A stretch of 64,000 bases of DNA from Methanimicrococcus blatticola (GTDB taxonomy: Archaea; Halobacteriota; Methanosarcinia; Methanosarcinales; Methanosarcinaceae), in contig NZ_SNYS01000006.1 in the NCBI RefSeq assembly GCF_004363215.1, forward strand, positions 196,207 through 260,206. The letters run 5' to 3'. Shown here piece by piece: positions 17,911 through 28,911 of this stretch (positions are counted from its first letter, which is position 1; each line of letters begins with the position of its first letter). The position numbers were made by a program, and so were the translations under genes. The notes below the pieces were generated by a model that saw nothing but the letters and a program-made list of their open reading frames with translations, did not search any database and had not been told where the DNA came from.

Positions 17911-18924
17911 ATGTCAAGCATACACAGACCTGACAGAGGTTCACGCGCTTACAGCCCTCGCAAGAGAGCAAAGAGCCACATCCCCAGATTCAGATCCTGG
18001 CCGGAGGCCTCTGGTGAGCCCAAATTACAGGCATTTGCAGGATACAAAGCAGGTATGACTCATGTCATTATGATCGATGACATCAAGAACAGTCTTACCA
18101 ACGGCGCAGAAATCTCGGTTCCGGTAACAATTATCGAAACCCCCGCAATCCATGTTGCCGCTATCCGCGCGTACGTGAAAAACACATACGGCGAAGTCGC
18201 AGCAGCAGAAGCCTGGACAACTACTCTTGAGCCGGAATTGGCACGCAGATTACGTGTCCCCAAGACCGACAAGAGCAGTGACGCATTCGCAAAGATCGAA
18301 GAACTCATTGCAAGCGGCGAAGTGACTGACATCCGTGTCATCACATACACACAGCCCAAAGCAATCGCAAGTCTCCCCAAAAAGGTTCCCGATGTCATGG
18401 AAACAGGCATCAGCGGTACTGACATGAGCGCTAAGTTCGAATACGCCAAATCCATTCTCGGCACGGAAATCAAATTCACCGATGTCTTTAAGAACGGCGC
18501 AATTGTCGACACGGCAGCCATCACAACCGGTAAAGGAACTCAGGGTCCCGTCAAAAGATGGGGTATTTCCCTCATGAAAGGAAAACACTCCAGACAGGGC
18601 AGTTTGAGACAGATCGGTACACTCGGTCCGTTCCGCCCCGCACACGTGCAGTGGCAAGTTCCCGCAATGGGTCAGACCGGCTACCACCAGAGAACCGAAT
18701 ACAACAAACGCATTTTGAAGGTCGGCGAAGACGGTGCAGAAATTACACCCGCAGGCGGCATTATCAATTACGGTCTTGTCAGCGGCGAATACATCCTTAT
18801 CAAAGGAAGCGTTCCCGGACCTGCCAGAAGATTGATTCGCATCAGAGACCCGATCAGATACAAGAAAGCACAGCCCGGCGAACCGCAAATCGTTCACATC
18901 AGTGTGCAGTCTCAGCAGGGGTGA
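17911..18924 (+). CDS. rpl3: 50S ribosomal protein L3 (uL3)
   Basis: This 337-residue archaeal/eukaryotic-type L3 binds near the peptidyl transferase centre and starts large-subunit assembly. It begins [20 protein letters not shown] and contains [17 protein letters not shown] and [18 protein letters not shown], the conserved loop region. The ATG follows TAGGAGT. It is the first gene of a 19-cistron operon running to rpl19e. Confidence 0.97.
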   Translation: MSSIHRPDRGSRAYSPRKRAKSHIPRFRSWPEASGEPKLQAFAGYKAGMTHVIMIDDIKNSLTNGAEISVPVTIIETPAIHVAAIRAYVKNTYGEVAAAEAWTTTLEPELARRLRVPKTDKSSDAFAKIEELIASGEVTDIRVITYTQPKAIASLPKKVPDVMETGISGTDMSAKFEYAKSILGTEIKFTDVFKNGAIVDTAAITTGKGTQGPVKRWGISLMKGKHSRQGSLRQIGTLGPFRPAHVQWQVPAMGQTGYHQRTEYNKRILKVGEDGAEITPAGGIINYGLVSGEYILIKGSVPGPARRLIRIRDPIRYKKAQPGEPQIVHISVQSQQG

Positions 18925-18929
18925 AATAA

Positions 18930-19703
18930 ATGGCAACAGCAAAAATTTTAGATTTATCAGGCAAGCCGGTCGGCGAAGTTGAACTTCCGACAGTCTTCTC
19001 CGAAGATTTCCGCCCGGACCTTATCAAGAAAGCCGTTTTGGCCGCTCAGGCAAACAGAAGACACCCGTACGGTCCCACACTTTACGCCGGTATGCAGACC
19101 TCTGCAACAGGCTGGGGTTCCGGTCGCGGCGCTTCTCACGTCCCGAGAATTGTCAACGGCTCCCGTGCAGCACGTATCCCCCACGCAAAGGGAGGTCGCC
19201 GTGCCCACCCGCCAAAACCCGAAACGGATTACTCCGAAAAAGTCAACAAAAAGGAAAAACGCATGGCCGTCAGATCCGCAATCGCAGCAACCTGCAATGA
19301 AGATCTTGTCGTCACACGCGGTCACATCTTCATGGCTGAAGAACTCCCGATTGTTGCCGACAACGCTTTTGAAGCACTTTCCAAAACAAAAGATGTCGTT
19401 TCTTTCTTTGAAGCCATCGGCGTCTACGACGACGTTATCCGCGCAAAAGAAGGCCGTACAATCCGTGCCGGCCGCGGTAAGATGAGAGGAAGAAAATACA
19501 AGAACAGAAAAAGCCTTTTGGTCGTCACCGGCCCCAACGCAGCTGTCTCTAAAGCCGCCAGAAACCTGTCCGGCGTTGACATTGCAACCGTTGCGGAACT
19601 CAATGCAGAGCTTCTCGCCCCCGGTACACACGCAGGCCGTTTAACCGTCTGGACCAAAGCAGCAATTGACCAACTTTCAGAAAAGGAAGGTGTTTTGGAA
19701 TGA
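18930..19703 (+). CDS. rpl4: 50S ribosomal protein L4 (uL4)
   Basis: This 257-residue L4, archaeal type, lines the exit tunnel. Recognised by [33 protein letters not shown] and [16 protein letters not shown]. Its TGA overlaps the rpl23 start (ATGA), which suggests translational coupling. Confidence 0.97.
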   Translation: MATAKILDLSGKPVGEVELPTVFSEDFRPDLIKKAVLAAQANRRHPYGPTLYAGMQTSATGWGSGRGASHVPRIVNGSRAARIPHAKGGRRAHPPKPETDYSEKVNKKEKRMAVRSAIAATCNEDLVVTRGHIFMAEELPIVADNAFEALSKTKDVVSFFEAIGVYDDVIRAKEGRTIRAGRGKMRGRKYKNRKSLLVVTGPNAAVSKAARNLSGVDIATVAELNAELLAPGTHAGRLTVWTKAAIDQLSEKEGVLE

Positions 19704-19948
19704 TGTCCGTTAAATATCCGTTCATTACAGAAAAGGCCATGCTCCACATGGAAGACAGTAAACTTCAGGTCATCGTCGACTTCCGTGCCAACAAGCACCA
19801 AATCAAAGCCGACATGGAAGAGCTTTACGGTTTTAAGGTCACAAGCGTCAGAACCATGACCACCATGAAAGGACAGAAAAAAGCAATCATCACGTTCGAA
19901 AAGCCGGATGCAGCACACGAAATTGCGACCAGGCTCGGATTGGCATAA
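19700..19948 (+). CDS. rpl23: 50S ribosomal protein L23 (uL23)
   Basis: This 82-residue protein of usual archaeal length sits at the tunnel exit, where signal recognition particle and chaperones dock. [14 protein letters not shown] and [18 protein letters not shown] are the family segments. The first ATG overlaps rpl4; a second ATG one codon on is equivalent. Confidence 0.97.
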   Translation: MMSVKYPFITEKAMLHMEDSKLQVIVDFRANKHQIKADMEELYGFKVTSVRTMTTMKGQKKAIITFEKPDAAHEIATRLGLA

Positions 19949-19958
19949 GGTGGTATAA

Positions 19959-20675
19959 ATGGGTAAACGAATTATCGCACAGAGAAGAGGTAAAGGAAGC
20001 CCGACTTTCCGCGCACCTTCTCATAAATTTAAAGCAGAATTAATGCACCCCGTGACAGCTGCCGGCGTTACTTTAAACGGTACTGTCATTGATGTTGAAC
20101 ACGACCCCGCAAGAGCCGCACCCATTGTCAAAGTCTTCTTTGATAACGGTGAATCTCAGCTTCTCATTGCCTGCGAAGGCATGTCTGTCGGTCAGGCAGT
20201 TGCCTGCGGCCCCGAAGCTGAAGTTAAGGCCGGTAACATCCTCCCGCTCGGAAAGATCCCCGAGGGTGTTTTGGTCTGCAACATCGAAGGAAAGCCCCAC
20301 GACGGCGGCAAATTCACAAGATCCTCCGGAACTTATGCAACCGTTGTCGCTCACGAAGAAAACAGAACATCCGTTCAGATGCCTTCCGGTGTGTTGAAAT
20401 GGTTCAACCCCGAATGCCGTGCATTGATCGGTGTGGTTGCAGGCGGCGGACGTGTTGAAAAACCGTTCCTTAAAGCCGGTAAAAAATTCCACAAAATGAA
20501 AGTTCGCGCAACAAGATTCCCGCGTGTCAGAGGTGTCGCTATGAACCCGAGAGACCACCCGTTCGGTGGCGGTAACAGACAGCACCCCACTCGCTCTACA
20601 ACAGTCAGCAGAAACGCACCCCCGGGAGCCAAAGTCGGTCACATCGCCGCACGCAGAACCGGAAAGAAACGTTAA
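19959..20675 (+). CDS. rpl2: 50S ribosomal protein L2 (uL2)
   Basis: This 238-residue L2 is required for subunit joining and peptidyl transfer. It begins [20 protein letters not shown] and has [19 protein letters not shown] near the end, with the conserved histidine; the family usually has Val where this protein has Arg in [18 protein letters not shown] precedes the ATG. Confidence 0.97.
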   Translation: MGKRIIAQRRGKGSPTFRAPSHKFKAELMHPVTAAGVTLNGTVIDVEHDPARAAPIVKVFFDNGESQLLIACEGMSVGQAVACGPEAEVKAGNILPLGKIPEGVLVCNIEGKPHDGGKFTRSSGTYATVVAHEENRTSVQMPSGVLKWFNPECRALIGVVAGGGRVEKPFLKAGKKFHKMKVRATRFPRVRGVAMNPRDHPFGGGNRQHPTRSTTVSRNAPPGAKVGHIAARRTGKKR

Positions 20676-20684
20676 GGTGATATT

Positions 20685-21101
20685 ATGGCAGCAAAAAAAT
20701 CAGGATCATCAAGATTACCGAAGCGTAAGGGTGAGTTTACTTACCGCGGAAAAACCATTGCTGAGCTTCAGGCTTTAAGCATTGAGGAATTCGCAGAACT
20801 TCTCCCTTCACGCGAGAGAAGAACAATTAAAAGAGGTTTCACGGAAGTCCAAAAGAAAGCCCTTGCGGACATGCGTGAAGGAAAGACAGTCAGAACCCAC
20901 ACCCGTGGTATGATTATCTTACCGGAAATGGTTGGCAAAGTTGTCTCTGTCTATGACGGCAAAAAGTTCGTCGACATTGAAATCCAGCCGGAAATGGTCG
21001 CACATCGCTTCGGCGAATTCGCTCCGACAAGACACAGAGTGTCCCACGGCAGCGCCGGTGTTGGTGCAACGCGTTCCAGTAAATTCGTTCCGTTGAAGTG
21101 A
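20685..21101 (+). CDS. rps19: 30S ribosomal protein S19 (uS19)
   Basis: This 138-residue S19 lies in the 30S head and contacts S13. The core is [20 protein letters not shown] and [20 protein letters not shown], with an archaeal N-terminal extension ([15 protein letters not shown]). AAGGTGA precedes the ATG. Confidence 0.97.
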   Translation: MAAKKSGSSRLPKRKGEFTYRGKTIAELQALSIEEFAELLPSRERRTIKRGFTEVQKKALADMREGKTVRTHTRGMIILPEMVGKVVSVYDGKKFVDIEIQPEMVAHRFGEFAPTRHRVSHGSAGVGATRSSKFVPLK

Positions 21102-21110
21102 GGTGTGAAA

Positions 21111-21566
21111 ATGGGAAGACTTAACTATTCAGTGAAAGCCGATCCGGAGACAACCTCCAGAGCAACGGCATCAGAACTCCACATCTCTTTTAAGAAAACA
21201 AGAGAAATCTGCCACTTCATTCAGGGAATGAGATTGCCCCAGGCACAAGCATACCTGAACGATGTCGTGGTCATGAAAAAGGCAGTTCCGTTCAAGAGAC
21301 ACACAGACGGCTCCGGTCACAAGAAAGGACCGATGGCAAACGGTAAATACCCCGTTAACGCCTCCGTTGAAGTCTTGAAAGTCTTGAGAAACGCGGAAAG
21401 CAACGCCGAATACAAAGGACTCGAACCCTCCCGCATGTTTGTCAAAAGCATTCGTGCCAACAGAGGAAGAGTTATTCGCGGATATTTCCCCAGAGCTCGC
21501 GGACGCGCCTCCCCGAAGAACACCACTACGGTGAACATTGAAATCATTTTGAGCGAGGTGCTCTAA
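21111..21566 (+). CDS. rpl22: 50S ribosomal protein L22 (uL22)
   Basis: This 151-residue L22 has its beta-hairpin in the exit tunnel. [21 protein letters not shown] and [21 protein letters not shown] are typical of archaea. I chose ATG 21111 because GAGGTG lies just ahead; the in-frame GTG at 21105 overlaps that ribosome-binding site. The last A of the stop codon is the first base of rps3. Confidence 0.96.
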   Translation: MGRLNYSVKADPETTSRATASELHISFKKTREICHFIQGMRLPQAQAYLNDVVVMKKAVPFKRHTDGSGHKKGPMANGKYPVNASVEVLKVLRNAESNAEYKGLEPSRMFVKSIRANRGRVIRGYFPRARGRASPKNTTTVNIEIILSEVL

Positions 21567-22540
21567 TGGCAGTTGAGAAAAAATTCGTGAAAGACGGTTA
21601 TACCAAAGCTTCTTTGGATGAACATTTCGCAAAGCAGCTCGGTAGATCCGGCTACGGCGGAATGAACATGAGCAGAACACCGCTCGGCACACAGATTACG
21701 ATCTATTCCGAAAAACCCGGTATGGTTATCGGAAAAGCCGGTAAAGTGATTCGTAAGCTCACACAGGACGTTGTTGACATTTATGGTGTTGACAACCCCC
21801 AAATTGACGCTCAGGAAGTTAAAAAATCCGAGCTCAATGCACAGATTATGGCCAACCGCTTGGCTTCCTCAATTGAAAGAGGATGGTACTTCAGAAAAGC
21901 CGGTACCAACACCATCCGCGCCGTTATGGCAGCAGGTGCACTCGGCTGTGAAGTTATCATTTCCGGTAAATTGACAGGTGCCCGTGCCAGAACCGAAAAA
22001 TTCATTGACGGATACGTGAAGCACTCCGGTCACCCGGCAGAGCAGATCGTTGACACCGGCTACGCCGTTGCCGTCAAGAAACTCGGTACGCTCGGCTGCC
22101 GTGTTAAGATCGTCCAGCCCGGTGCAGTTTTGCCTGACGCTTTCAAAATGAAAGAAGGCGTTGTCGCAGCACCCGAAGCTGACGATACTGTTGCCGCCGC
22201 TGAAACCGTTGCCGCACCCGCTGCAGCATCTGAAGCAGCAGCAACCGAGACCGCAACAGAAGGCGCAGCATGCGAACCTGAAACAATTGTGGTTGAAGAA
22301 GTGACTGTCACAGAAGTCGTCAACGAAGAAGGCACAGTTGAAGCCGTCGAAGTTGTCGAAACAGTGACTGAAGTTGAAGTTTGCGCTGAAGGCGACGCCG
22401 GAAACGACGATGAAATCGTTGTTGAAGATTCCGACATCAACGAAATCAGAAGATTGGTTGACGGCGTTTGGCAGCACAAACACAATGAATACGACTACTG
22501 GCACCCGATGGCCCGCGTTCACAAGGAGGCTAAGAAATAA
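21566..22540 (+). CDS. rps3: 30S ribosomal protein S3 (uS3) with long acidic tail
   Basis: This 324-residue S3 shapes the mRNA entry channel. The KH domain ([19 protein letters not shown], about 50-68) and the C-terminal S3 domain end near residue 205. A tail of about 100 residues rich in Ala, Glu, Val and Thr follows (repeated AAE and EVVET stretches), then a last conserved-looking stretch [18 protein letters not shown]. The tail roughly equals the extra length over bacterial and many archaeal S3 proteins. It may be unstructured. Confidence 0.95.
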   Translation: MAVEKKFVKDGYTKASLDEHFAKQLGRSGYGGMNMSRTPLGTQITIYSEKPGMVIGKAGKVIRKLTQDVVDIYGVDNPQIDAQEVKKSELNAQIMANRLASSIERGWYFRKAGTNTIRAVMAAGALGCEVIISGKLTGARARTEKFIDGYVKHSGHPAEQIVDTGYAVAVKKLGTLGCRVKIVQPGAVLPDAFKMKEGVVAAPEADDTVAAAETVAAPAAASEAAATETATEGAACEPETIVVEEVTVTEVVNEEGTVEAVEVVETVTEVEVCAEGDAGNDDEIVVEDSDINEIRRLVDGVWQHKHNEYDYWHPMARVHKEAKK

Positions 22541-22746
22541 TGGCAATCTTAAGAACCAGCGACATCCGCAAGATGTCAGCAGACGAAAGAATTGACGAAA
22601 TCAAAAAGTTGAACGACGAATTGATCCGCGAACGTGCTTTGACTTCCGCCGGCGGCGCTCCCGAAAACCCGGGACGTATCGGTGAAATTAAGAGAACGAT
22701 TGCACGCATCAAGACGATTCAAGTTGAGATGAAAGATAATTCATAA
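22540..22746 (+). CDS. rpl29: 50S ribosomal protein L29 (uL29)
   Basis: This 68-residue two-helix L29 is near the tunnel exit. [20 protein letters not shown] and [17 protein letters not shown] are family segments. Its ATG overlaps the rps3 TAA by one base. Confidence 0.95.
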   Translation: MAILRTSDIRKMSADERIDEIKKLNDELIRERALTSAGGAPENPGRIGEIKRTIARIKTIQVEMKDNS

Positions 22747-22749
22747 CGA

Positions 22750-23067
22750 ATGACACAAATTGAGATCACACCTGCAGAGTTGCCCTATCACGAATTGATT
22801 GGGCTTCTCGTTAAGGTGGACAGTTCTTGCGACCCGACATTAAACGGTCTTTCCGGCCGCGTCATTGACGAAACTCGAAATACGATTAAAATTGAAACCT
22901 CTCAAGGCTTCATTAAGATTGTTCCTAAGGCAGGAACAGTATTCGTATTTACGATTCCGGAAAGGATCTCTCAAACAGGCCGTAACATATCCGTAAAAAT
23001 CGATGGAAACATCACGCTCTCACAACCCCAAAATCGGATTAAGAACTTAAAGAAATCAAGAAAATGA
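22750..23067 (+). CDS. rnp1: RNase P protein component 1 (Rpp29/Pop4)
   Basis: This 105-residue Sm-like barrel protein binds RNase P RNA, the enzyme that trims tRNA 5' ends. ELIGLLVKVDSSCDPTLNGL, SGRVIDETRNTIKIET and KIVPKAGTVFVFTIP match archaeal Rpp29. Its place between L29 and S17 is the standard archaeal arrangement. Confidence 0.95.
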   Translation: MTQIEITPAELPYHELIGLLVKVDSSCDPTLNGLSGRVIDETRNTIKIETSQGFIKIVPKAGTVFVFTIPERISQTGRNISVKIDGNITLSQPQNRIKNLKKSRK

Positions 23068-23076
23068 GGCTAATTT

Positions 23077-23409
23077 ATGGCAAGAGATATTGGATTAGAC
23101 GTTCCGGAACCCACAAAGGAATGCGATGACGTCCACTGCCCGTTCCACGGCAAGCTCCCCGTCAGAGGACAAATCCTCGTCGGCACCGTCGTCAGCATTA
23201 AAATGGACAAATCCGTCGTTATTGAAAGAAGTTATGAAAAAATGGTACCCAAGTACCAGAGATATGAAAAGCGCCGCACAATCATGCACGCACACAACCC
23301 CCATTGCTTAAACGCAAAACTCGGCGATGTTGTGACGATTGCAGAGTGCCGCCCGATCAGTAAGACAAAATCATTTGTCGTTGTCAAAGTTGAGGAGGTC
23401 AAAGAATGA
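23077..23409 (+). CDS. rps17: 30S ribosomal protein S17 (uS17)
   Basis: This 110-residue OB-fold S17 binds 16S rRNA early in assembly. [20 protein letters not shown] and [17 protein letters not shown] are the family signatures. Its TGA overlaps the rpl14 start by 4 nt (ATGA). Confidence 0.96.
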   Translation: MARDIGLDVPEPTKECDDVHCPFHGKLPVRGQILVGTVVSIKMDKSVVIERSYEKMVPKYQRYEKRRTIMHAHNPHCLNAKLGDVVTIAECRPISKTKSFVVVKVEEVKE

Positions 23410-23804
23410 AAGCCATTCGCTCAAACATTCCGAGAGCCTTAAACGCAGGCGCACGCATTGACTGCGTTGACAACACAGGTGCAAAAGTCCTTCAGATTAT
23501 CTCCGTTAAGAAATACCGTGGTGTCAAAAACAGATACCCGTGTGCCGGTGTCGGCGACTTGTGCGTTGTTTCCGTTAAGAAAGGAACGCCTGAGATGAGA
23601 AAGCAAATCTTCCTCGCTGTCGTCGTCCGCCAAAAGAAGGAAATCAGAAGACCTGACGGCATCCGCATTACCTTCGAAGACAATGCAATGGTTCTCGTCG
23701 ATGATTCAGGTGTTCCGAAAGGCACTGACATTAAAGGACCGGTTGCCAGAGAAGTTGCAGAACGTTTCCCGAAAGTCGGTACAACCGCTTCTATTGTTGT
23801 CTGA
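23406..23804 (+). CDS. rpl14: 50S ribosomal protein L14 (uL14)
   Basis: This 132-residue L14 lies at the subunit interface. [19 protein letters not shown] and [19 protein letters not shown] are highly conserved. GGAGG lies just before the start, inside the end of rps17. Confidence 0.97.
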   Translation: MKAIRSNIPRALNAGARIDCVDNTGAKVLQIISVKKYRGVKNRYPCAGVGDLCVVSVKKGTPEMRKQIFLAVVVRQKKEIRRPDGIRITFEDNAMVLVDDSGVPKGTDIKGPVAREVAERFPKVGTTASIVV

Positions 23805-23815
23805 GGTGAATCAAT

Positions 23816-24178
23816 ATGTTTAAAACATCCAAACAACCCAGAAAACAAAGAAAGGCAAGATACAACGCCCCGCTTCACATGAGGCAAAAATTCATGGGCG
23901 CTCGCCTTAACAGCGACTTGTCCGTCAAATACAACACCCGCTCTGCCCACGTTATTGTCGGTGACACTGTTACCGTCATGCGCGGCGACTACAAAGGTGT
24001 TTCCGGAAAGGTTGAGAAAGTCGATCTCCAAACAGGTACAATCCACGTCTCCGGTGTCGTCTCCACGAAAGTGAACGGCGAAGAAGTCCCCAGACCGATT
24101 TACCCGTCTGTTGTGATGATCACAAAACTCGAACTGAAAGACAAAACGCGCGAAGCACGCATTCGCGGAAAGGAGTGA
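23816..24178 (+). CDS. rpl24: 50S ribosomal protein L24 (uL24)
   Basis: This 120-residue KOW-motif assembly initiator has [21 protein letters not shown] as the KOW core, followed by an archaeal C-terminal part. GAGGTG precedes the ATG. Confidence 0.96.
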   Translation: MFKTSKQPRKQRKARYNAPLHMRQKFMGARLNSDLSVKYNTRSAHVIVGDTVTVMRGDYKGVSGKVEKVDLQTGTIHVSGVVSTKVNGEEVPRPIYPSVVMITKLELKDKTREARIRGKE

Positions 24179-24183
24179 GTTAA

Positions 24184-24882
24184 ATGCACCAAAAAAGAAT
24201 GTCAATGCCGACCAGCTGGAGAGTCCCGAAAAAGACCAACAAATGGATTACGGCAACAAGCCCCGGTCCGCACAACAAAGATTCAAGCCTTCCGCTCGTC
24301 GTTATCTTAAGAGATATGCTTAAGATCGTTGACAATGCCAAAGAAGCAAAGCAGATCCTTTTGGAAAAGAAGGTTCTCGTCGACGGTATTGCCCGCAAGA
24401 GCTTGAAGTTCCCTGTCGGTCTTTTCGATGTTATCGCAATCCCGGCAAACAATCAGTATTATCGTATGTTGCAGGACTCCAAAGGACGTCTCTATCTCAA
24501 CACAATTGATGAAGAACGCGCCAAATTTAAGGTCTGCAAAATATTGAACAAGACCACCGTGAAGGGCGGCAAAACACAGCTCAACCTTCATGACGGTACC
24601 AACATCCTCGCGTCTGAAGACTACAAAACCAAAGACACGATTAAAATTTCACTTCCGGACAAAGCAATTCTCCAGAAGTTGGAATACAAAGTCGGTAACC
24701 TCGCCATGATCACAGGCGGCCGTCACAGCGGTATGGTCGGAACGCTCAAAGAAATCAACATCATCAAAAGTTCCAAGAACAACGTGGTGACGATTTCCGG
24801 AACAGATTCAGAAATTGAAACCATCGAAAACTATGTTTTCGTAATCGGTGAAGACAAACCAGTGATTAAGTTAGGAGAATAA
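24184..24882 (+). CDS. rps4e: 30S ribosomal protein S4e
   Basis: This 232-residue protein is found only in archaea and eukaryotes. It has an S4-like RNA-binding part (about 40-100), a central domain, and a KOW segment ([14 protein letters not shown]). It starts [19 protein letters not shown]. It is distinct from uS4 (rps4 at 41511). Confidence 0.96.
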   Translation: MHQKRMSMPTSWRVPKKTNKWITATSPGPHNKDSSLPLVVILRDMLKIVDNAKEAKQILLEKKVLVDGIARKSLKFPVGLFDVIAIPANNQYYRMLQDSKGRLYLNTIDEERAKFKVCKILNKTTVKGGKTQLNLHDGTNILASEDYKTKDTIKISLPDKAILQKLEYKVGNLAMITGGRHSGMVGTLKEINIIKSSKNNVVTISGTDSEIETIENYVFVIGEDKPVIKLGE

Positions 24883-24884
24883 AT

Positions 24885-25394
24885 ATGACAAATATTATGA
24901 GAACTCCTGTCATTGAAAAAGTCGTTGTCCATATGGGTGTCGGCGAAAGCGGTCAGCACCTCGTCGATGCAGAAAACATACTTGCGGAAATCACCGGACA
25001 GACAGTCGTTCGCGCATTTGCTAAAATGACTGCACCTGCATTCGGTATCAGAAAGAAAGAGCCGATCGGCTGTAAAGTGACTTTAAGAGGCGAAAACGCG
25101 GAAAACTTCCTCACAACCTCTTTAGACATTGTCGAAAAAACTCTCAGAAACTCCCAGTTCGATATCAACGGAAACGTTTCCTTTGGTATTGAAGAACACA
25201 CGGATTTCCCCGGTATGAAATATGATCCTAACATCGGCGTTTTCGGTATGGACGTCGTCGTCGTCCTTAAAAGACCCGGTGACAGAATCAGTAAGAGACG
25301 CATCGAAAAGAGAAAAGTCCCTGCCGGACACAAAATGAACAAGGAAGACGCAATTGCTTTCTTGACGGAAAACTACGGTGTGGAGGTCGTTTAA
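24885..25394 (+). CDS. rpl5: 50S ribosomal protein L5 (uL5)
   Basis: This 169-residue L5 binds 5S rRNA and the P-site tRNA side. [36 protein letters not shown] and [20 protein letters not shown] match the family. TAGGAGAA precedes the ATG, 2 bp after rps4e. Confidence 0.97.
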   Translation: MTNIMRTPVIEKVVVHMGVGESGQHLVDAENILAEITGQTVVRAFAKMTAPAFGIRKKEPIGCKVTLRGENAENFLTTSLDIVEKTLRNSQFDINGNVSFGIEEHTDFPGMKYDPNIGVFGMDVVVVLKRPGDRISKRRIEKRKVPAGHKMNKEDAIAFLTENYGVEVV

Positions 25395-25395
25395 A

Positions 25396-25548
25396 ATGGT
25401 ACAAACGAAAAAGAGTTTCGGAAGAGGTGCCAATGAGTGCAAGCGCTGCGGTCGCAAGCAATCACTCGTTCGCAAATACGGCATTTACTTATGCAGGCAC
25501 TGCTTCAGAGAAGTTGCCCCGAAGATGGGCTTTAACAAATACAGCTGA
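25396..25548 (+). CDS. rps14: 30S ribosomal protein S14, zinc type (uS14)
   Basis: This 50-residue gene is easily missed by length filters. The product [20 protein letters not shown] continues to ...GFNKYS and has two zinc-binding pairs, Cys15/Cys18 and Cys33/Cys36 (CKRC and CRHC). That is the archaeal and Gram-positive zinc form. It starts 2 bp after the rpl5 stop, in the expected L5-S14-S8 order. Confidence 0.96.
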   Translation: MVQTKKSFGRGANECKRCGRKQSLVRKYGIYLCRHCFREVAPKMGFNKYS

Positions 25549-25559
25549 GGTGACAAGAT

Positions 25560-25952
25560 ATGGTATTATTTGATCCCTTGGCAGATGCATTATCTGTGAT
25601 TAAGAACGCGGAAGCTGTCGGCAAGACATCCTGTGTCATTCGCCCCGCTTCCAAAGTTATCGGTAATGTTTTGAACGTTATGAAAGAAGGCGGCTACCTT
25701 GAGTCTTTCGAATTTGTCGAAGACGGTAAAGCCGGTGTTTTCGAAGTTAAGTTGGCCGGTGCCATTAACGACTGCGGTGCAATCAAGCCCCGTTACTCTT
25801 TGGCCCTTGACGACTTCGAAAAGTGGGAAAAGAGATACTTGCCCGCAAAGAACTTCGGCGTTCTTGTATTGACCACGTCCAAAGGTGTCTTGTCACACCA
25901 CGAAGCACGTGAACAAAATGTCGGCGGAAAGCTGCTCGCCTATGTCTATTAA
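25560..25952 (+). CDS. rps8: 30S ribosomal protein S8 (uS8)
   Basis: This 130-residue S8 is a primary 16S binder and often autoregulates spc operons. [18 protein letters not shown] at the start and [19 protein letters not shown] near the end are conserved. GAGGTGA precedes the ATG. Confidence 0.97.
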   Translation: MVLFDPLADALSVIKNAEAVGKTSCVIRPASKVIGNVLNVMKEGGYLESFEFVEDGKAGVFEVKLAGAINDCGAIKPRYSLALDDFEKWEKRYLPAKNFGVLVLTTSKGVLSHHEAREQNVGGKLLAYVY

Positions 25953-25967
25953 GGGGGAAACTGAAAA

Positions 25968-26495
25968 ATGGCAAAAGAAATTTCCAGATCCGTTGAAGTT
26001 CCCGCAGGCGTTACTGTCACATACGACAACCGTATCGTGACCGTGAAAGGCCCCAAAGGCGAGAATACAAAGGAATTGTATTACCCCGGCATCGTGATTA
26101 CACTCAACGAAGGCGAAGTCGTCGTTGACTCTGATATCATGCGCAAGAACTACAAGGCAATGGCCGGTACATACGCTTCTCACATCCGCAACATGATTAA
26201 AGGTGTGACGGAAGGCTTTGAGTACAAGATGAACATCGTTTACTCACACTTCCCGATGCAGACAAAAGTCGAAGGCAAAACCTTCGTCATCAGCAATTTC
26301 CTTGGAGAAAAGAAACCCCGTGTCGCAAAGATTGTCGGTAACACAACCGTCAAGATCAGCGGCAACAGCGTTGTGGTTTCCGGTGTCTGCAAGGAAGATG
26401 TCGGCCAGACAACGGCAAACATCGAACAGAAAACCAAAATCAAGAGATTTGACCCGCGTGTTTTCCAGGACGGAATTTATGTGGTGGAGAAATAA
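25968..26495 (+). CDS. rpl6: 50S ribosomal protein L6 (uL6)
   Basis: This 175-residue L6 has two related domains beside the factor-binding site. [19 protein letters not shown] and [19 protein letters not shown] with [17 protein letters not shown] are archaeal L6 signatures. GGGGGAA precedes the ATG. Confidence 0.97.
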   Translation: MAKEISRSVEVPAGVTVTYDNRIVTVKGPKGENTKELYYPGIVITLNEGEVVVDSDIMRKNYKAMAGTYASHIRNMIKGVTEGFEYKMNIVYSHFPMQTKVEGKTFVISNFLGEKKPRVAKIVGNTTVKISGNSVVVSGVCKEDVGQTTANIEQKTKIKRFDPRVFQDGIYVVEK

Positions 26496-26506
26496 AGGTG
26501 ATTTAA

Positions 26507-26974
26507 ATGACAGAAGAAAACATTCAAGAAACTGTTGAAAACGTCAATGCTGACGCACCCGCTGTCTCAACCAATTTGCTTGATGCGGATCCTGAAATCA
26601 GACGTTTGTTCAAAGTCAGAAAAGTTCAGAAAGGCAAGAAACCGTCTTTCCACAAACAGAACCACCACAAGTTCAAGAGATTGACAAAAGCATGGAGACG
26701 CCCGCGCGGTCTTCAGAGCAAACAGCGCCGCGGTTACCTCGGTAAAGGCGCTATCGCAACTGTCGGTTACGGCAGCCCGGTCTTGACCAAAGGCTTGCAC
26801 CCGTCCGGTTACGATGAAATCTTGGTTTACAACGTGGACGATCTTGTTCTTGTTGACCCCGAATACGAAGCTGTCAGAATCGGCGGCACTGTCGGCGGCA
26901 AGAAAAAGGCGGCAATTGTTGCCAAAGCCAAAGAATTCAATATCAAGGTCTTGAACCCGGGAAAGGAGGAGTAA
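26507..26974 (+). CDS. rpl32e: 50S ribosomal protein L32e
   Basis: This 155-residue archaeal/eukaryotic L32e has a short acidic N-terminal extension (about 30 residues), then the core [29 protein letters not shown] and [25 protein letters not shown] lies upstream. Confidence 0.96.
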   Translation: MTEENIQETVENVNADAPAVSTNLLDADPEIRRLFKVRKVQKGKKPSFHKQNHHKFKRLTKAWRRPRGLQSKQRRGYLGKGAIATVGYGSPVLTKGLHPSGYDEILVYNVDDLVLVDPEYEAVRIGGTVGGKKKAAIVAKAKEFNIKVLNPGKEE

Positions 26975-26978
26975 AATC

Positions 26979-27419
26979 ATGGCAAATTTGAAAAACCAGA
27001 GAAGAATGGCCTCCCAGGTCCTTGACTGCGGTCTTGACCGCGTTTGGCTCGACCCGGCTAAAATGGACGAAATCGCTCAAGCCATCACCCGTGAAGACAT
27101 TCGCGGTTTGATTGCAGAAGGCACGATTAAAGCCAAGAAAGTCAAAGGTGTCAGCCGCGGACGTGCAAGACTTGTCGCTGAAAAGCGCAAGTACGGTCAC
27201 AGAAAAGGCCCCGGTTCCAGAAAAGGTAAGAAAGGCGCCAGAACATACAGCAAAGGCTTGTGGATGAAGAAAATCCGCGCACTCAGAAGAAGACTTAAAG
27301 AGATGCGTGCTGATGAATCCATCGACAGAACCACCTACTGTAAATTCTACAGAAAGGCAAAAGGCGGCGAATTCAGAAACGTCGCTCACCTTGAAGCCCA
27401 CCTTAAAGTTGAAGAATAA
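26979..27419 (+). CDS. rpl19e: 50S ribosomal protein L19e
   Basis: This 146-residue L19e forms bridges to the small subunit. [20 protein letters not shown] and [16 protein letters not shown] are signatures. It is the last cistron of this half; a strong terminator follows. In most archaea rpl18 comes next, but here it is 5.6 kb away. Confidence 0.97.
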   Translation: MANLKNQRRMASQVLDCGLDRVWLDPAKMDEIAQAITREDIRGLIAEGTIKAKKVKGVSRGRARLVAEKRKYGHRKGPGSRKGKKGARTYSKGLWMKKIRALRRRLKEMRADESIDRTTYCKFYRKAKGGEFRNVAHLEAHLKVEE

Positions 27420-27424
27420 TTCTG

Positions 27425-27448
27425 AAAATGTGTCTTTTGACACATTTT
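27425..27448 (+). terminator. Terminator after rpl19e
   Basis: AAAATGTGTC-TTTT-GACACATTTT is a perfect 10-bp stem followed by T-rich sequence, 5 bp after the rpl19e stop. Confidence 0.8.
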
Positions 27449-27595
27449 TCATTCTCTTTTTTTGAAATTTTGATTTTTAGATGAGCGGTAGCTTTGCTTT
27501 GTTCTCTTATTTGTTAATATTGTTGTGATAAAAAGAAAGCATGATGATGAAGAATAAATGAAGAAGGGTCAAAAATAATATTGAAATTGATTTGC

Positions 27596-27624
27596 TCGGC
27601 AATATCTGAAACGGATATTGCCGA
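27596..27624 (-). terminator. Terminator of the gene at 27638
   Basis: TCGGCAATATC and GATATTGCCGA form a perfect 11-bp stem around a 7-nt loop, just past the minus-strand stop. Confidence 0.75.
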
Positions 27625-27637
27625 TTTCATTCATCTG

Positions 27638-28579
27638 TTATTCTTTTCTTTTTATCAAAACAGAACCGACCAAAACGGCGGCAACGGCAAAGAATATTCC
27701 GAATCCGGGCGTTTCAGGATCTCCGTATTTCTTTAACTTTTGGTCATAAACAGCGACCAGGTAATCTGCATATTCGACGGAAGTTTCGACATATGTCTTG
27801 TCATATTCGTAATCTTCTGTCATGGCTTCGACCAAGTTGTCAATATGGGCTAATTCTCTTTCTCTGCCATTTTCCCATGAATATCTGTCTGAGTTATACC
27901 CCATCGTGTTGCCTAAGTCATAATATACATTAACCTGTTTCCGATACTCTTTCATATTCTCCAAAAAAGTTTCAGTAAGTGTTATGAACTCTTTTTTTAA
28001 TGCAACGACAATAACAGCATTTTCATAAGATGTTTCGCCTGCGTTAATTTTCTTGGCAACATCCACTTGTTTATCTCGACAGGCACTTAAATCACTGTAT
28101 GTTTCTTTCATCACTTCTGTTATGGTAAGATAATTATCCATTTTTGTCGTGTTGTTCATAACTTTTATGGATTCTTTTATCGTTTTGATGTTCTCATTCA
28201 TTATTCCTTCTCGGGTCTTGTAATACGTAGAGTCCATTTCATAAGATTCAATCCATTCCTGGGAGTAACCGCCAAAAAAAATATAGTGAGTCAAAGCAAT
28301 TTTTTCAACAATTTCTTTATCTTTAACTACTTTTCCGGTTTCCGCATCAATAATGATAACACCATTTGTATAATTGGCATCATCGGCAGGTTTGTAATCC
28401 ACAAGATAATAGGGAGAGTTCAGATATGTATACGGACCGTAGATATCTTTACTTTCATTTTGTTCTTTATATTTAAGTGCGGTTTGTTCCGCTTCATCGG
28501 TACTTATTAAACAGGCGGCAGGTGTCAACAATAACATGAAAATTGCGGCCATTGTCAATATTTTTAATATTTTATTCAT
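27638..28579 (-). CDS. Secreted protein with PGF-CTERM anchor
   Basis: This 313-residue protein has a signal peptide (about 7-24, LLLTPAACL; the cysteine could also be a lipid site). An extracytoplasmic region follows, first beta-rich (YYLVDYKPADDANYTNGVII, DAETGKVVKDKE), then mostly helical. The C-terminus is TPGFGIFFAVAAVLVGSVLI-KRKE, a textbook PGF-CTERM tail: PGF motif, membrane helix, basic end. In Euryarchaeota archaeosortase A replaces this tail with a lipid anchor. The DxxTGKVV part resembles PepSY-like folds (weak inference). It opens the island that splits the ribosomal operon. Confidence 0.85.
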   Translation of the reverse strand: MNKILKILTMAAIFMLLLTPAACLISTDEAEQTALKYKEQNESKDIYGPYTYLNSPYYLVDYKPADDANYTNGVIIIDAETGKVVKDKEIVEKIALTHYIFFGGYSQEWIESYEMDSTYYKTREGIMNENIKTIKESIKVMNNTTKMDNYLTITEVMKETYSDLSACRDKQVDVAKKINAGETSYENAVIVVALKKEFITLTETFLENMKEYRKQVNVYYDLGNTMGYNSDRYSWENGRERELAHIDNLVEAMTEDYEYDKTYVETSVEYADYLVAVYDQKLKKYGDPETPGFGIFFAVAAVLVGSVLIKRKE

Positions 28580-28911
28580 CTATAAACCCCTCCGGTAAAC
28601 CTTAATCGGCATACATTTAATGTCTTTTATTTTTATATATTTGCTGCTTCCTAAATTTTATATGTCATTCTTGGGTGGCTTATTACTTCTTTCATTATAT
28701 TGTTCTTTCTTCTGCCACCGTTTTTAAATCTATTCTTTTCTGACTTTGTATAGTTTTATTAAACCTATTTATTTTACATAATTTATACATACTTTTTTAA
28801 AATATAGATAATATGTCGATTAAATTTATATTAAATCTCTGATATTATCGCCTTGTTAAATTCGTATATTCAAAGAATTTCGAATTTTATGGAAAATATG
28901 ACAGGGTTATT
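28580..28911. other. Divergent intergenic region, 332 bp
   Basis: This AT-rich spacer between two divergent surface-protein genes must hold both promoters. No ORF or clear repeat is seen. Confidence 0.4.
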